NCBI GenBank assembly: GCA_016776605.1
Contig: JADHTB010000016.1
Coordinates: 28,294-92,293, forward strand
Source: Alphaproteobacteria bacterium
GTDB lineage: Bacteria > Pseudomonadota > Alphaproteobacteria > GCA-2731375
Direction of reading: 5' to 3'
DNA: 64,000 nt
Shown here: one piece after another, positions 40,819 to 49,987 of the stretch
Position numbering within the stretch: position 1 is the first letter of the stretch
Layout: each line of letters begins with the position of its first letter
Notes under the pieces: generated by a model
Seen by the model: the letters and a program-made list of their open reading frames with translations, nothing else
Told to the model about the DNA's origin: nothing
The model's database searches: none
Translations under genes and position numbers: made by a program

Positions 40819-43517
40819 TCCAATCCCAGAATTTTGCCGGGTAAGTTCAACAATATTCCCGCACCTTCGCCCACCGCGCCGCCAACCTGGCCCAGGATAC
40901 CGGTACCACTTTTCGACTTCCCGGCCTTGGCTGGCGCGGCCACCGCCTGGCCGTCTTTTACCACATCCATGCAGGGATGTGCCTCGCCGGTACCGCGGTT
41001 CAACAGCGGCAGCAGCAGCCCGATGCCCGGCAGCAAAAGATTGCCGACCACCGCCGTCGCGACGCTGCCGGCAACCGAAACACTGTCCGGCACATAGCTG
41101 GGATTGGCCAGGCTGCCGCTGACATTTATGGGTGTTGCGATCGACAACAGGCTGGGGTCCTTCGGACGAGGCACCATATGGTAGCGGATCACCTCGGTAG
41201 ACAGGTCCGTTTGCCCTTCACCAACCAGGGTAATGTTATCCGTGTCCAGCAACAGCACCTGGCTGACCGCAACGCCGTCCTTGATATCATAGCTGTTGGC
41301 AAAACAGCGCAGGCGCGTGCCTTTCCCAGACGCCCGGTCCTTGACCAGGCCAAGCAGCAGATCCTTAGCCAACAGGTCAAGGAAATCTGCCTCCATACGG
41401 CCATCACTGACAACAACCGAGGCCGTTCCGTTCAGCGCCGCCGCCAAACCGCGCAAATCCCTGCCCCGGGTCCGCAGATCGGCGTTCAGGTCCAGGCTGC
41501 CTTCCAGGGCGGTGAAATCCAACATAGGACCCAGTGTGGCCATCGACGCCCGGCGCAGGTTCAACCGCATCGCCGCGCCGTCGGAATTCAATTCTCCACC
41601 CAGGGCCAATTGTCCCTTGGCCAATAGTGCCGTGCTGGGGTGCAGGGTGAATGCGCCGTCCTGCAACGCCCCGCTCAAGTGAAGCTTCTCCAGAACCAAT
41701 CCGTCCTGGCGCATCTCGGCCACCTGATATTTCAGGCTACCGTCCAACAGTGCCAGGGCAGCCAGATCAAGGGCCAGGTCCGGGATCAACCGTTGTTCCT
41801 GCGTCGCCTCTGTATTGATCTGATTTTTGGACGGGGAGTCCGAACTAAAATACCTGGTCAGATCTAAATATTTTGACTGCAAATCGGCGGTGATTTTAGG
41901 CCGGTCGCCGCGCAGATCGACATCTAATTGCCCCCGCACATCGCTGTCTTTCAGGCGCAGGTCCAGCTCATCCAGTTGAAAGGCCACCGTGGAGCCCTTG
42001 ATCCACCCCTTTGCCGTCAGGTTATCCACCAAGGCATCCGCCCTTGGTGCAGGCCAGGACAGCAAATCCGCCAATACCGCCTCACCCGGCCCGGCGATAT
42101 CAAAGCGCAGATCAAGCCCTTCGCCAGTGAACGGTTGAGCCACCCGCCCGGTTACCACTATCTTGGCGCCACGGGCGGATTCGGTCTGCAGGCGCAGATC
42201 GCTGACAACCGGCGCCGTCATATGGCCCGCCAAAGCGGCCGAGATCTGGAAGCGGCCCAAGGCCGGCACATCCGACCCGACGTAAGTAGACAGGGCGGCA
42301 ACGTCCGGTCCTTGCAGATGCACGGCCAGGTCGAGTTCCTTGACACCCAAGGGGTCGGCGATGGCCCCCGTGACGGACAGCAGCAGCCGTTCTTTCGTAC
42401 CGGCACGGACCACAAGGTCTTTTACAGCCGGACGCGCCACGGTTCCCACAATCCGCCCGTGCAGCTTGACCGGCGACAGGGACGGCAGATCGCTCCCAAG
42501 CAACGTGGAAAACCGCGCGGTGTCGTCGGCCTGCACCGTGACATCCAGGGCCAGCCCGGCCAGCGTCAGGGCATCGCCCACCCCGCCGGAGACCGCGACC
42601 CGAACCCCCGGCGCGGGGACAAGTTTGGCCTTTACGTTACGCACGGCCAGCATGCCATCCCGGTCGCTCAGATCAAAGGCGACATCGGCCTTGCCCTCGA
42701 CATTGGCTTCCGCGCCCACCGCCTTCAACAAATCCTGCACCCGGTCGGTCCGGGCCGTCACGCGAATATCCACGCCCCGGCCCCGCAGCGGTTGAAACAA
42801 TCGTCCCTTAACCGTCGCGGCCGCCCCCAGAGCCTCCAACGCGCCGTCGATCTGAATTTCCTGATCCTTCAACAAAGCATCAAGGCTTTCAATACGGCCC
42901 GTGAACGCCACTGGACCGTCTTGCAGGGTGGCTTTCAGGTCTAATTCGGCGGCGGCCAGAGGGCCGGGCACCCGCATGGTCAAGGCGCTGACCGCCAAGA
43001 CGGTATCCTCGCCGCCATTTCTATAGATGAATTTGGCGCGCAACAGGCGAAAGTTCCCGATCCGCGGTAGCGACCACTCACCCTGGGACAATTGACCCTG
43101 GCCAACACCGCCGGTCCCGGCCTGATCCAATTCCCAATTGAGCCGGCCATCGGGCTGTCTCTGCAACAAAATTTCCGCATCTTCGATTTGCAGATGGTCA
43201 ATCTCGATATCCCGGTTTAGCAGCGGCCATAAAGCCAAACCGAAAGAGACACGGCCAATCGTGGCCATGTTGTCCTGCTTGTCGGCCCCGGTGTTGGCCA
43301 GCGATACACGGGTTGCGGAAAATCCTGTATGCAGGCCCAGGCGTAGTTTCAAATCACCGTCGATACGCAGGGGCCGGCCCAAGGCTTCGCCAAGTCGGGC
43401 GGCAAGCAAACCGCGATATTCGTTGAAATCAACGAAATAGATCACGGCGGCGGCGGCGATGGCCAAGCCGGCCAGCAGGCCCAGGCCAAAGCGGATGATT
43501 TTCAGAGCACGGGCCAT
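40815..43517 (-). CDS. AsmA family envelope protein
   Basis: 900 aa. One N-terminal helix (IIRFGLGLLAGLAIAAAAVIYFV) anchors a long beta-rich region in the periplasm. The block GRPLRIDGDLKLRLGLHTGFSATRVSLAN and the C-terminal DARLRTRGRDLRGLAAALNGTASVVVSDG-like region match the AsmA N and C domains. AsmA-like proteins (TamB, YhdP relatives) form grooves that move phospholipids between membranes. It overlaps the upstream HAD gene by 16 bp and is coupled to ATP12 downstream, an odd functional mixture conserved in alphaproteobacteria. The individual lipid role is not established for this clade. Confidence 0.88.
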   Translation of the reverse strand: MARALKIIRFGLGLLAGLAIAAAAVIYFVDFNEYRGLLAARLGEALGRPLRIDGDLKLRLGLHTGFSATRVSLANTGADKQDNMATIGRVSFGLALWPLLNRDIEIDHLQIEDAEILLQRQPDGRLNWELDQAGTGGVGQGQLSQGEWSLPRIGNFRLLRAKFIYRNGGEDTVLAVSALTMRVPGPLAAAELDLKATLQDGPVAFTGRIESLDALLKDQEIQIDGALEALGAAATVKGRLFQPLRGRGVDIRVTARTDRVQDLLKAVGAEANVEGKADVAFDLSDRDGMLAVRNVKAKLVPAPGVRVAVSGGVGDALTLAGLALDVTVQADDTARFSTLLGSDLPSLSPVKLHGRIVGTVARPAVKDLVVRAGTKERLLLSVTGAIADPLGVKELDLAVHLQGPDVAALSTYVGSDVPALGRFQISAALAGHMTAPVVSDLRLQTESARGAKIVVTGRVAQPFTGEGLDLRFDIAGPGEAVLADLLSWPAPRADALVDNLTAKGWIKGSTVAFQLDELDLRLKDSDVRGQLDVDLRGDRPKITADLQSKYLDLTRYFSSDSPSKNQINTEATQEQRLIPDLALDLAALALLDGSLKYQVAEMRQDGLVLEKLHLSGALQDGAFTLHPSTALLAKGQLALGGELNSDGAAMRLNLRRASMATLGPMLDFTALEGSLDLNADLRTRGRDLRGLAAALNGTASVVVSDGRMEADFLDLLAKDLLLGLVKDRASGKGTRLRCFANSYDIKDGVAVSQVLLLDTDNITLVGEGQTDLSTEVIRYHMVPRPKDPSLLSIATPINVSGSLANPSYVPDSVSVAGSVATAVVGNLLLPGIGLLLPLLNRGTGEAHPCMDVVKDGQAVAAPAKAGKSKSGTGILGQVGGAVGEGAGILLNLPGKILGLE

Positions 43518-44167
43518 TGCTCACTCACACACGGCAGCAAATCGCGAAAATCCTCCAGCACCATCCGCGCGCCGGCTTCATAAAGAATATCGGCGCCATG
43601 ATTGCCCCAGGCAACGCCAACCGGCGTCACCCCGGCATTTACCGCCATGGCCATATCAAAGCTGGTATCGCCAAGCATCAAGGTATCGCCCGCCTCTACG
43701 CCAGCCTCCGCCATGGCCTGAAGCAGCATCGAGGGATGCGGCTTTCCCGGATGGCCGTCGGCGGTCTGCCGCGTCAAAAAGATCTTCTGCAAATTGTGGC
43801 TGGCAAGCACCGCGTCAAGCCCCCGGCGCGATTTTCCCGTCGCCACGCCCAGCAGATAGCCCGCCGTATCCAGTTGCCGCAGCACGGTATCGGCATGGGG
43901 GAACAATTGATCGGGCATCGCCCCACGGCTGCGTTGTTCGAAGAACAGGCGGCGATAGGCTGCGATCAGCACCGCGCTTTCCGCCGCGCCGCCGTGAGGC
44001 CATAGGCGCGCCATGGTTTCCTCCAGCGACAGCCCGATCAGGGCGCGGATGGCATTGGCGCCAGGCGGCGGCAGATCCACCGCCGCAAAGGCGGCGGTCA
44101 TCGTGGTTACGATGGCATGCTGGCTGTCCACCAGGGTGCCATCGCAATCGAAGACGATCAAACGCAA
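43502..44167 (-). CDS. HAD-IA family phosphatase (phosphoglycolate phosphatase-like)
   Basis: 221 aa. Motif I FDCDGTLVDSQ with nucleophile D8 and general acid D10, a C1 cap domain, motif II in GVATGKSRRGL, lysine of motif III in GHPGKPHPSML, and motif IV GDTSFDMAMAVNAGV. Size and cap fit Gph/PGPase-type enzymes, which remove phosphate from 2-phosphoglycolate or similar small phosphoesters. Its end overlaps the AsmA start by 16 bp. In many alphaproteobacteria this gene sits between rluC and ATP12, as it does here with an inserted hydrolase. Confidence 0.93.
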   Translation of the reverse strand: MRLIVFDCDGTLVDSQHAIVTTMTAAFAAVDLPPPGANAIRALIGLSLEETMARLWPHGGAAESAVLIAAYRRLFFEQRSRGAMPDQLFPHADTVLRQLDTAGYLLGVATGKSRRGLDAVLASHNLQKIFLTRQTADGHPGKPHPSMLLQAMAEAGVEAGDTLMLGDTSFDMAMAVNAGVTPVGVAWGNHGADILYEAGARMVLEDFRDLLPCVSEQWPVL

Positions 44168-44193
44168 CGGCGTGGCAGCCTCCCCGAGACGGT

Positions 44194-45084
44194 TTATGAC
44201 TTGTCCGGTCCGGCAATCAGTGCGGAGTCGGAAACAGAGCGCGGATCGCGCAATTCCCAGCGGTCCTCTTCCACCATGGCCAGAAATTCCGCCACCGCCT
44301 GGTTAAAGGCAGCCGGCTCTTCCAAATTGGCCGCATGGCCGGTGCGGGGCAGCATATAAAGGCCCGCCGACGGTATGGTGCGTTTCAGGTAAAGATTGGC
44401 GTCCAGACAAGGTTCATCCTCGTCCCCGGTGACCAGCAGGGTGGGTACAACTAACTGCCGCAGGCCATCTTCCAGGTCGTATAGCGACGGCCGTTTAGCC
44501 TGGACATTGCCCATGGTCAGCCCCGAGCCTTGCGCCGAATGGTTCAAAAACCGTTCCTGGAACTCGGCGAAACCACGCGGATCCTTATTCAGGAACTGCA
44601 CCCGCGTCGGCCCCATGGAATAGGCCGAGGCGACCTCGGCCATGCCCTTTTCCAGGAAGGAGGCGGCGAATGTCTCGGCGTCGTTGGTGAAAGCGCCGCG
44701 CTGATCTTTTTTGGCGCCATAGCCACAGCCCACAACCACCAGGCTGCGCGCCATATCGGCATAGCGCAGGCCAAAATGCAGCGTCGCGAAAGCGCCCATG
44801 CTGCAACCGATGATATGGGCCTTGCCGATACCCAGATCACGCAGCACGGCGGCGATGTCGTCAGCGGCTATATCCTGGGAATAGAGGGCCGGATCGCTGG
44901 GCACGTCCGAGGGCGGATAACCGCGGGCGTTGAAGGTGATGCAGCGGTAGCGGCGGGAGAAAAAACGCATTTGCGGCTCCCAGCCACGGTAGTCATCGGC
45001 AAATTCATGCACGAAGACGATCGGCTCGCCGCTACCGGCTTCCTCGTAATATAGTTTGGCGCCTTCGGCCTGAATATGGGGCAT
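44194..45084 (-). CDS. Alpha/beta hydrolase
   Basis: 296 aa. Oxyanion region FVHEFADDYRGWEPQMRFF, nucleophile elbow IIGCSMGAFATLHFG with Ser in G-C-S-M-G, acid in LLVTGDEDEPC, and His in RTGHAANLEEPAAF, so the triad is complete. Most similar in outline to 3-oxoadipate enol-lactonase-like hydrolases, although no protocatechuate genes are nearby. It is placed between rluC and the HAD gene, interrupting a conserved run, and may be an insertion relative to other genomes. Substrate unknown. Confidence 0.9.
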   Translation of the reverse strand: MPHIQAEGAKLYYEEAGSGEPIVFVHEFADDYRGWEPQMRFFSRRYRCITFNARGYPPSDVPSDPALYSQDIAADDIAAVLRDLGIGKAHIIGCSMGAFATLHFGLRYADMARSLVVVGCGYGAKKDQRGAFTNDAETFAASFLEKGMAEVASAYSMGPTRVQFLNKDPRGFAEFQERFLNHSAQGSGLTMGNVQAKRPSLYDLEDGLRQLVVPTLLVTGDEDEPCLDANLYLKRTIPSAGLYMLPRTGHAANLEEPAAFNQAVAEFLAMVEEDRWELRDPRSVSDSALIAGPDKS

Positions 45085-45141
45085 GCGTAGCTATCCTTTT
45101 TCTCTAGCAGAGGGTGTCAATAATCGGGATGAAAGGCTGAT

Positions 45142-46152
45142 TTACCATTCTTCGTCTTCAGCCAGCAATTCCGCCATGCGTTCCCCCGCGGCCTCTGGAT
45201 TGAAACCCAGAGCCCGCATGGTGGTGCGAAAATGCGGCGGAATAGGCGCCTCCACGGACAGGGTGCCGCCATCGGGATGGGGTAACGCGATAGCGCGGGC
45301 GTGCAAGTGCAGCCCGGCGCCCAGTTCCATGCCAGGCAAGCTGGCGTCAATGCCACCGTATTTGCCATCGCCCAGAATAGGCGTACCAATCGCGGCGCAA
45401 TGCGCCCGCAACTGATGCGTCCGCCCCGTGCGCGGCCACAGGGCCAGCCAGGCGGCCTGTCCACCAATTTTTTCAATCACCACGAAATCAGTGATGGCCT
45501 GTTTGCCCACCTTGCGGTCAACTCTTACCCGCTCGCCATCCGGGCCGGGGATCTTGGCCAGCGGCAAATCGATCTGGCCACGGGTTTGCGCCGGCACCCC
45601 TGCCACAATGGCCCAATACAGTTTTTCGGTGCTGCGGTCGCGAAAGGCCCCGGTCAGGGCGCTGGCGGCGCGGGCGTGGCGGGCCAGAACCAGGACGCCA
45701 GTGGTATCCCGATCCAGGCGATGCACCAGACGGGGCCGTTCCGCGGCGTCAAATTGCAGCGCCCCCAACATGCCATCGATATGACGCTTCGTGCCGCTGC
45801 CCCCCTGTACCGCCAGGCCGGCCGGCTTATCGATCACCAGTACCGCCGCATCCTGGTGCAGGATGCGCTGACGCAGTTCCTTGGCATCCTGTTCGGAAAC
45901 CTTATTCTCTCGGCGCTTCAGCGCCGCCCCGCGCAAGGGCTCGGGGTTGTCCAGAGGCGGCACCCGCACCATCTGACCAGGCTGTAGGCGATGGCCTGCC
46001 TTGACCTTGCCGCCATCGACCCGCACCTCGCCCCGGCGCAACATCTTTTCCAGCCGGCCGTGGCTAAGTTCGGGAAAGCGGCGCTTGAACCAGCGGTCCA
46101 GGCGCACTTCGCCCTCGTTTTCATCCACCGCCACCAGTTGCACCGCGCTCAT
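45142..46152 (-). CDS. rluC: RluA-family 23S rRNA pseudouridine synthase (RluC-like)
   Basis: 336 aa. An S4 RNA-binding domain at the N-terminus (ELSHGRLEKMLRRGEVRVDGGKV) is followed by the RluA catalytic domain with RLVHRLDRDTTGVLVLAR, where the Asp of HRLDRDT is the nucleophile. The KRHIDGMLG and LWPRTGRTHQLRAHCAAIG motifs also fit. RluC makes pseudouridines 955, 2504 and 2580 in E. coli; exact sites here are inferred. Its ATG overlaps the stop of crcB (ATGA), closing a chain of four coupled genes. Confidence 0.93.
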   Translation of the reverse strand: MSAVQLVAVDENEGEVRLDRWFKRRFPELSHGRLEKMLRRGEVRVDGGKVKAGHRLQPGQMVRVPPLDNPEPLRGAALKRRENKVSEQDAKELRQRILHQDAAVLVIDKPAGLAVQGGSGTKRHIDGMLGALQFDAAERPRLVHRLDRDTTGVLVLARHARAASALTGAFRDRSTEKLYWAIVAGVPAQTRGQIDLPLAKIPGPDGERVRVDRKVGKQAITDFVVIEKIGGQAAWLALWPRTGRTHQLRAHCAAIGTPILGDGKYGGIDASLPGMELGAGLHLHARAIALPHPDGGTLSVEAPIPPHFRTTMRALGFNPEAAGERMAELLAEDEEW

Positions 46153-46529
46153 GACAGCACCTGGCGGAACAGCAGCAAACCGGCAAAAAGACCACAGATC
46201 GCCAGCACCAGATTGCCCGCGATATAGGCAAAAGCGGGGACCAGGCTACCGCGCTCCAACAACAACACCGCATCCAGGGAAAAGGCGGAAAATGTGGTGA
46301 ACCCACCCAGCATGCCGACCACCAGAAAACCCCGCACTTCGTGGGAGGTGGACCAGCGCAGCGCCATATATTCCACCAGAACGCCCAATATGAACGATCC
46401 CAGGACATTCACGGTCAGCGTGCCCCAGGGAAATCCACTGCCCGCCCAGCGCATGACATGGCCAGATACAAAATGCCGGCCCATGGCACCCACTGCGCCG
46501 CCAAAAGCCACGGCGATATACATATTCAT
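46149..46529 (-). CDS. crcB: Fluoride ion channel CrcB/Fluc
   Basis: 126 aa from the ATG at 46529, which overlaps the rarA stop as ATGA; the frame runs on to 46583 but inside rarA. Four membrane helices; the signatures GGAVGAMGRHFVS, PWGTLTVNVLGSFILG and GMLGGFTTFSAFSLD (with the Phe-box and Thr-Thr) are diagnostic of Fluc channels, which act as dual-topology dimers and expel fluoride. No fluoride (crcB-motif) riboswitch is expected inside this overlap, and none was seen, so expression is presumably constitutive from the degP/rarA promoter. Confidence 0.95.
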   Translation of the reverse strand: MNMYIAVAFGGAVGAMGRHFVSGHVMRWAGSGFPWGTLTVNVLGSFILGVLVEYMALRWSTSHEVRGFLVVGMLGGFTTFSAFSLDAVLLLERGSLVPAFAYIAGNLVLAICGLFAGLLLFRQVLS

Positions 46530-47854
46530 GACCCCGACCCCTCTTCCGGCCCGTCTTGAGCCCCTCCGCGCAGTTTGTCCCAATATGCCATGCGTTTGGC
46601 CACCTCGCGCTCGAAGCCACGCTCCACGGGCCGGTAAAAACTTTGCCGGGGCATCTGCTCGGGAAAATAATCCTGGCCCGAGAAGCCATCATCGGTGCCG
46701 TGGTCATAGACGTAACCGGCGCCATAACCCAGGTCTTTCATCATACTGGTTGGTGCATTCAGGATGTGTTTTGGCGGCATCAGCGAACCGTTCTGCCGGG
46801 CCGCTTTGTTAGCCTGGCTCATGGCCAGATAGGCGGCATTGGATTTAGGCGCCGTGGCCAGATAGATCACGGCCTGGGCGATGGCCAATTCCCCTTCCGG
46901 GCTGCCCAGGAAGTCATAGGCCTCCTTGGCCGCATTGGCCTGCACCAGCGCCTGCGGGTCGGCCAGGCCGATATCCTCCACCGCGAAACGAACCAGACGC
47001 CGGGTGATATACAGGGGCTGCTCGCCCGCCGTCAGCATCCGGGCCAGCCAATATAGGGCCGCATCCACGTCCGAACCGCGCATGGACTTATGCAAGGCGC
47101 TGATCAGGTTGTAATGGCCTTCCTGCGCCTTGTCATAGACCGGCGCCCGGCGCTGCAAAGTCTCGCTTAATTCAGCCACATCAAGCGGTTCCACCACGGA
47201 CAGGGCCAAAAGTTCCTCGGCCAGATTCAGGACAAAACGACCGTCGCCATCGGCCATGGCGCGCAGGGCCACGCGTGCCGCCGCCACCAGCGGCAGATCC
47301 TGGCCGCTGGCCGCCTCGGCCCGGCACAGCAATTGTTCCAGCGCGGCATCGTCCAGCCGGTTCAGGACCAGCACCTGACAGCGCGACAACAGGGCGGCGT
47401 TCAGCTCGAACGAGGGGTTTTCCGTGGTCGCCCCGATCAGGACAATGGTGCCATCCTCCACATAGGGCAGGAAGCCATCCTGCTGCGCGCGGTTGAAGCG
47501 GTGAATTTCATCCACGAACAACAAGGTGCCCTGGCCGCTCACCCGCCGCTCGCCAGCCGCCGCGAAGGCCTTGCGCAGGTCGGCCACGCCGGAAAACACC
47601 GCCGAAAGCTGTGCAAAATGCAATCCAACGTGGGTCGCCAACAGGCGCGCGATGGTGGTTTTACCGCTGCCGGGCGGGCCCCAAAGCACCAGCGAGGCCA
47701 ACCGCCCGCTGTCCACCATACGGCGGATGGCCCCATCGCCGGCCAGCAAATGATCCTGGCCAATGACCTGGTCCAGACTATCGGGCCGCAGGCGTTCCGC
47801 CAGGGGCCGGAGGGGCCCCTGATCCAAACCCGCGGCTTCAAACAAATTGCTCAT
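46526..47854 (-). CDS. rarA: Replication-associated recombination protein A (RarA/MgsA AAA+ ATPase)
   Basis: 442 aa from the ATG at 47854, which overlaps the degP stop (ATGA); a longer frame to 47908 is rejected. N-terminal LAERLRPDSLDQVIGQDHLL, Walker A GPPGSGKTT, Walker B LFVDEIHRFNRAQQD, sensor 1 IGATTENPSFELN, Arg finger LLSRCQVL, and the C-terminal clamp-loader-like tetramerisation region (GSPEGELAIAQAVIYLATAPKSNA). Acts at stalled replication forks. The neighbouring order degP-rarA-crcB-rluC is found in other alphaproteobacteria. Confidence 0.95.
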   Translation of the reverse strand: MSNLFEAAGLDQGPLRPLAERLRPDSLDQVIGQDHLLAGDGAIRRMVDSGRLASLVLWGPPGSGKTTIARLLATHVGLHFAQLSAVFSGVADLRKAFAAAGERRVSGQGTLLFVDEIHRFNRAQQDGFLPYVEDGTIVLIGATTENPSFELNAALLSRCQVLVLNRLDDAALEQLLCRAEAASGQDLPLVAAARVALRAMADGDGRFVLNLAEELLALSVVEPLDVAELSETLQRRAPVYDKAQEGHYNLISALHKSMRGSDVDAALYWLARMLTAGEQPLYITRRLVRFAVEDIGLADPQALVQANAAKEAYDFLGSPEGELAIAQAVIYLATAPKSNAAYLAMSQANKAARQNGSLMPPKHILNAPTSMMKDLGYGAGYVYDHGTDDGFSGQDYFPEQMPRQSFYRPVERGFEREVAKRMAYWDKLRGGAQDGPEEGSGS

Positions 47855-49308
47855 TGTCCAATCCGGATCGTCTGTATCCGGCCCCGCCGCTGCATGGTGA
47901 CCTTCCAATCTACCGCCGGCTTTTTCAAGGCGGCAACCAAATCATCGACCAGGCCAATGCGATCCTTGTTGATCTGCAACACCCTGTCACCTTTGCTGAA
48001 ACCAAAACGCCGAGCCGTAGAGCGCGGAGCGATCTGTAAAATGATAACGCCGTTGACGAGGCTGTCCAGGCCCAATTCCTCGACCAGGGCGGGCGATAGA
48101 TTGGCGACGGTTGCCCCCGCCAGGGGCTGGCGGCCACGCAACATGGTGATGTCACGCGGTGGTGTCTCTGGGGCGGCGACAAGTTTCAAGGTTAAGTTTT
48201 TGGTACCTTCATCGCGCCAAATATCAAGGCGCGCGGCCTTGCCGATCATGCGGGTGCCCAGGCGAAAGTTCAGCGCCTTGGGCGAGGCCACGGCATGGCC
48301 ATCAATGGTCAGGATGACATCGCCCACGGCCATGCCGGAGCGTTCCGCCGGTCCATCGTGGTAAAGCGCCCGGACCATCACCCCATGCGGCCGCTTCATG
48401 CCAAGGGAGGCCGCAATATCGGCGGTTACCACCTGGGTCGCCGCCCCCAACCACGGCCGTTTAACCTGGCGACGGCCTGCCTTGGCGTTGGCCAAAACAG
48501 CGCTCACCATGGCCGACGGCACCGCGAAACCAATACCGTGGGAGCCGCCGGTTTTGGAATAAATAGCCGTGTTGACGCCTGCCAGGCGGCCATCCATGGT
48601 GATCAATGCGCCACCGGAATTACCTGGATTGATAGCCGCATCGGTCTGAATGAAAAACTGAAAATCAGAAACCCCGATACCGGTCCGAGCCAGGGCCGAG
48701 ACGATGCCGGAGGTGACGGTCTGGCCGACGTTGAAGGGATTGCCGATGGCCAGCACCAGATCACCCACCTGCAGACTGTCGGAATCCCGCAGCTCCAGAT
48801 AGGGCAGTTTTTCCGTTCCGGCGTCGATTTTTAACACCGCCAGGTCGGTACGCTTGTCATCCAGCAACAGAGTGGCCTCGAACACCCGGCTGTCCGACAG
48901 CGCGACGGTGATTTCCTCGGCACCGGCAATCACATGGTGGTTGGTAACGATCATGCCATCGGCGGTCAGCAGCACGCCCGAACCCAGGGCGTTCTGCTGC
49001 TTGGGCTGCGGACGTCCACTGCCGGCACCAAATCGTTCGGCAAAAAAGCGCCGAAAAAAGGGATCATCAAACAGCGGCGAACGGGCCACCTGTTTAACCA
49101 TCCGCCGGGTATAAATATTGACCACGGCCGGCGCCGCCTGCTTAACCAGTGGCGCGAATGAGAGTTGCACCTGCATCCGAGACGTGGGCACCACATTTGC
49201 CCCCGCGCCCGAGTGCGGCGCCATGACCGTCGCCGAAAGCAACAAAATCAAGAACCTTATCGGTGCCGTAATTTTCCGCACGCTGGAATGTCCCTCAATT
49301 GGCTTCAA
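47851..49308 (-). CDS. DegP/DegQ-type Do family periplasmic serine endopeptidase
   Basis: 485 aa with a signal peptide (ITAPIRFLILLLSATVMAPHSGAG). Trypsin-like triad: His in MIVTNHHVI, Asp in DKRTDLAVLKID, Ser in INPGNSGGALI. Two PDZ domains follow (from about 285 and 395; GVMVRALYHDGPAERSGMAVGDVILTIDG and GVIILQIAPRSTARRFGFSKGDRVLQINKD). Periplasmic quality-control protease/chaperone. A 32-bp short form of the dispersed repeat lies 63 bp upstream of its start. It is the promoter-proximal gene of a coupled chain (rarA, crcB, rluC); whether it is degP, degQ or degS-like cannot be fixed from sequence alone. Confidence 0.94.
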   Translation of the reverse strand: MKPIEGHSSVRKITAPIRFLILLLSATVMAPHSGAGANVVPTSRMQVQLSFAPLVKQAAPAVVNIYTRRMVKQVARSPLFDDPFFRRFFAERFGAGSGRPQPKQQNALGSGVLLTADGMIVTNHHVIAGAEEITVALSDSRVFEATLLLDDKRTDLAVLKIDAGTEKLPYLELRDSDSLQVGDLVLAIGNPFNVGQTVTSGIVSALARTGIGVSDFQFFIQTDAAINPGNSGGALITMDGRLAGVNTAIYSKTGGSHGIGFAVPSAMVSAVLANAKAGRRQVKRPWLGAATQVVTADIAASLGMKRPHGVMVRALYHDGPAERSGMAVGDVILTIDGHAVASPKALNFRLGTRMIGKAARLDIWRDEGTKNLTLKLVAAPETPPRDITMLRGRQPLAGATVANLSPALVEELGLDSLVNGVIILQIAPRSTARRFGFSKGDRVLQINKDRIGLVDDLVAALKKPAVDWKVTMQRRGRIQTIRIGQ

Positions 49309-49371
49309 TTAAGCCGGGCACTATGACGCGCACAAGCGCATATAGTCAAAACGTGCCCGGAACCTTAGCGA

Positions 49372-49403
49372 TAGAGCAATTTCATTAATTCGGAATTGCT
49401 CTA
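49372..49403. repeat. Internally deleted copy of repeat module B (32 bp)
   Basis: TAGAGCAATT joined directly to TCATTAATTCGGAATTGCTCTA: both outer arms are intact but the inner hairpin (31 bases) is gone. It lies between the ribosomal terminator and degP. Confidence 0.85.
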
Positions 49404-49410
49404 GAGCACA

Positions 49411-49438
49411 AATAACAAGGGCAGCCCAAAGGCTGCCC
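49411..49438 (-). terminator. Intrinsic terminator of the ribosomal superoperon
   Basis: On the minus strand GGGCAGCC-TTTG-GGCTGCCC (49438-49419) is a perfect 8-bp stem followed by TTGTTATTTG. It begins 68 bp after the rplQ stop, the expected end of the alpha operon. Confidence 0.88.
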
Positions 49439-49506
49439 CAGTTTGATTACACTTCCGGTCCCGGCAACGCACCATGGTCCAGGTGGTAACGCCCGGACGG
49501 TGGGGC

Positions 49507-49929
49507 TCAGGCGGCAATATCCTCGTCGTCCTCTGTACCGATAGGACCTGAATCCAGACCTTTGGCGTCCACATCCCGGTCGATGAATTCGATATAAGCC
49601 ATGGGCGCACAATCGCCACGACGGAAATTTGCCCGAATAATCCGGATATAGCCGCCCGGACGAGCCGCATAGCGCGGACCCAAAACGTCGAACAATTTCG
49701 TTACCATGGCACGGTCGGGAATCCTGGCGAATGCCAGACGGCGGGCATGCAGATCCCCGCGTTTGCCCAGGGTGATCAATTTTTCCACGATAGGCCGCAA
49801 TTCCTTGGCCTTCGGCAAAGTCGTATTGATCTGCTCGTGCTTAATCAAGGCCGAGGCCATATTGGCGAACATTGCCTTGCGATGCGAACTATCGCGGTTC
49901 AGTTTGCGTCCACGTATGCGGTGCCGCAT
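49507..49929 (-). CDS. rplQ: 50S ribosomal protein L17
   Basis: 140 aa. The N-terminus [20 protein letters not shown] and the [20 protein letters not shown] block are the L17 signature. Sits at the polypeptide exit region of the 50S subunit. The C-terminus has an acidic extension ([25 protein letters not shown]), common in alphaproteobacteria. It is the last gene of the alpha operon, 58 bp after rpoA and followed by an intrinsic terminator. Confidence 0.97.
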   Translation of the reverse strand: MRHRIRGRKLNRDSSHRKAMFANMASALIKHEQINTTLPKAKELRPIVEKLITLGKRGDLHARRLAFARIPDRAMVTKLFDVLGPRYAARPGGYIRIIRANFRRGDCAPMAYIEFIDRDVDAKGLDSGPIGTEDDEDIAA

Positions 49930-49987
49930 GTCCTTACTCCTATGCTAACCCAAGGGCCTATTACGCAATAGCCATCAACCCAACTGG

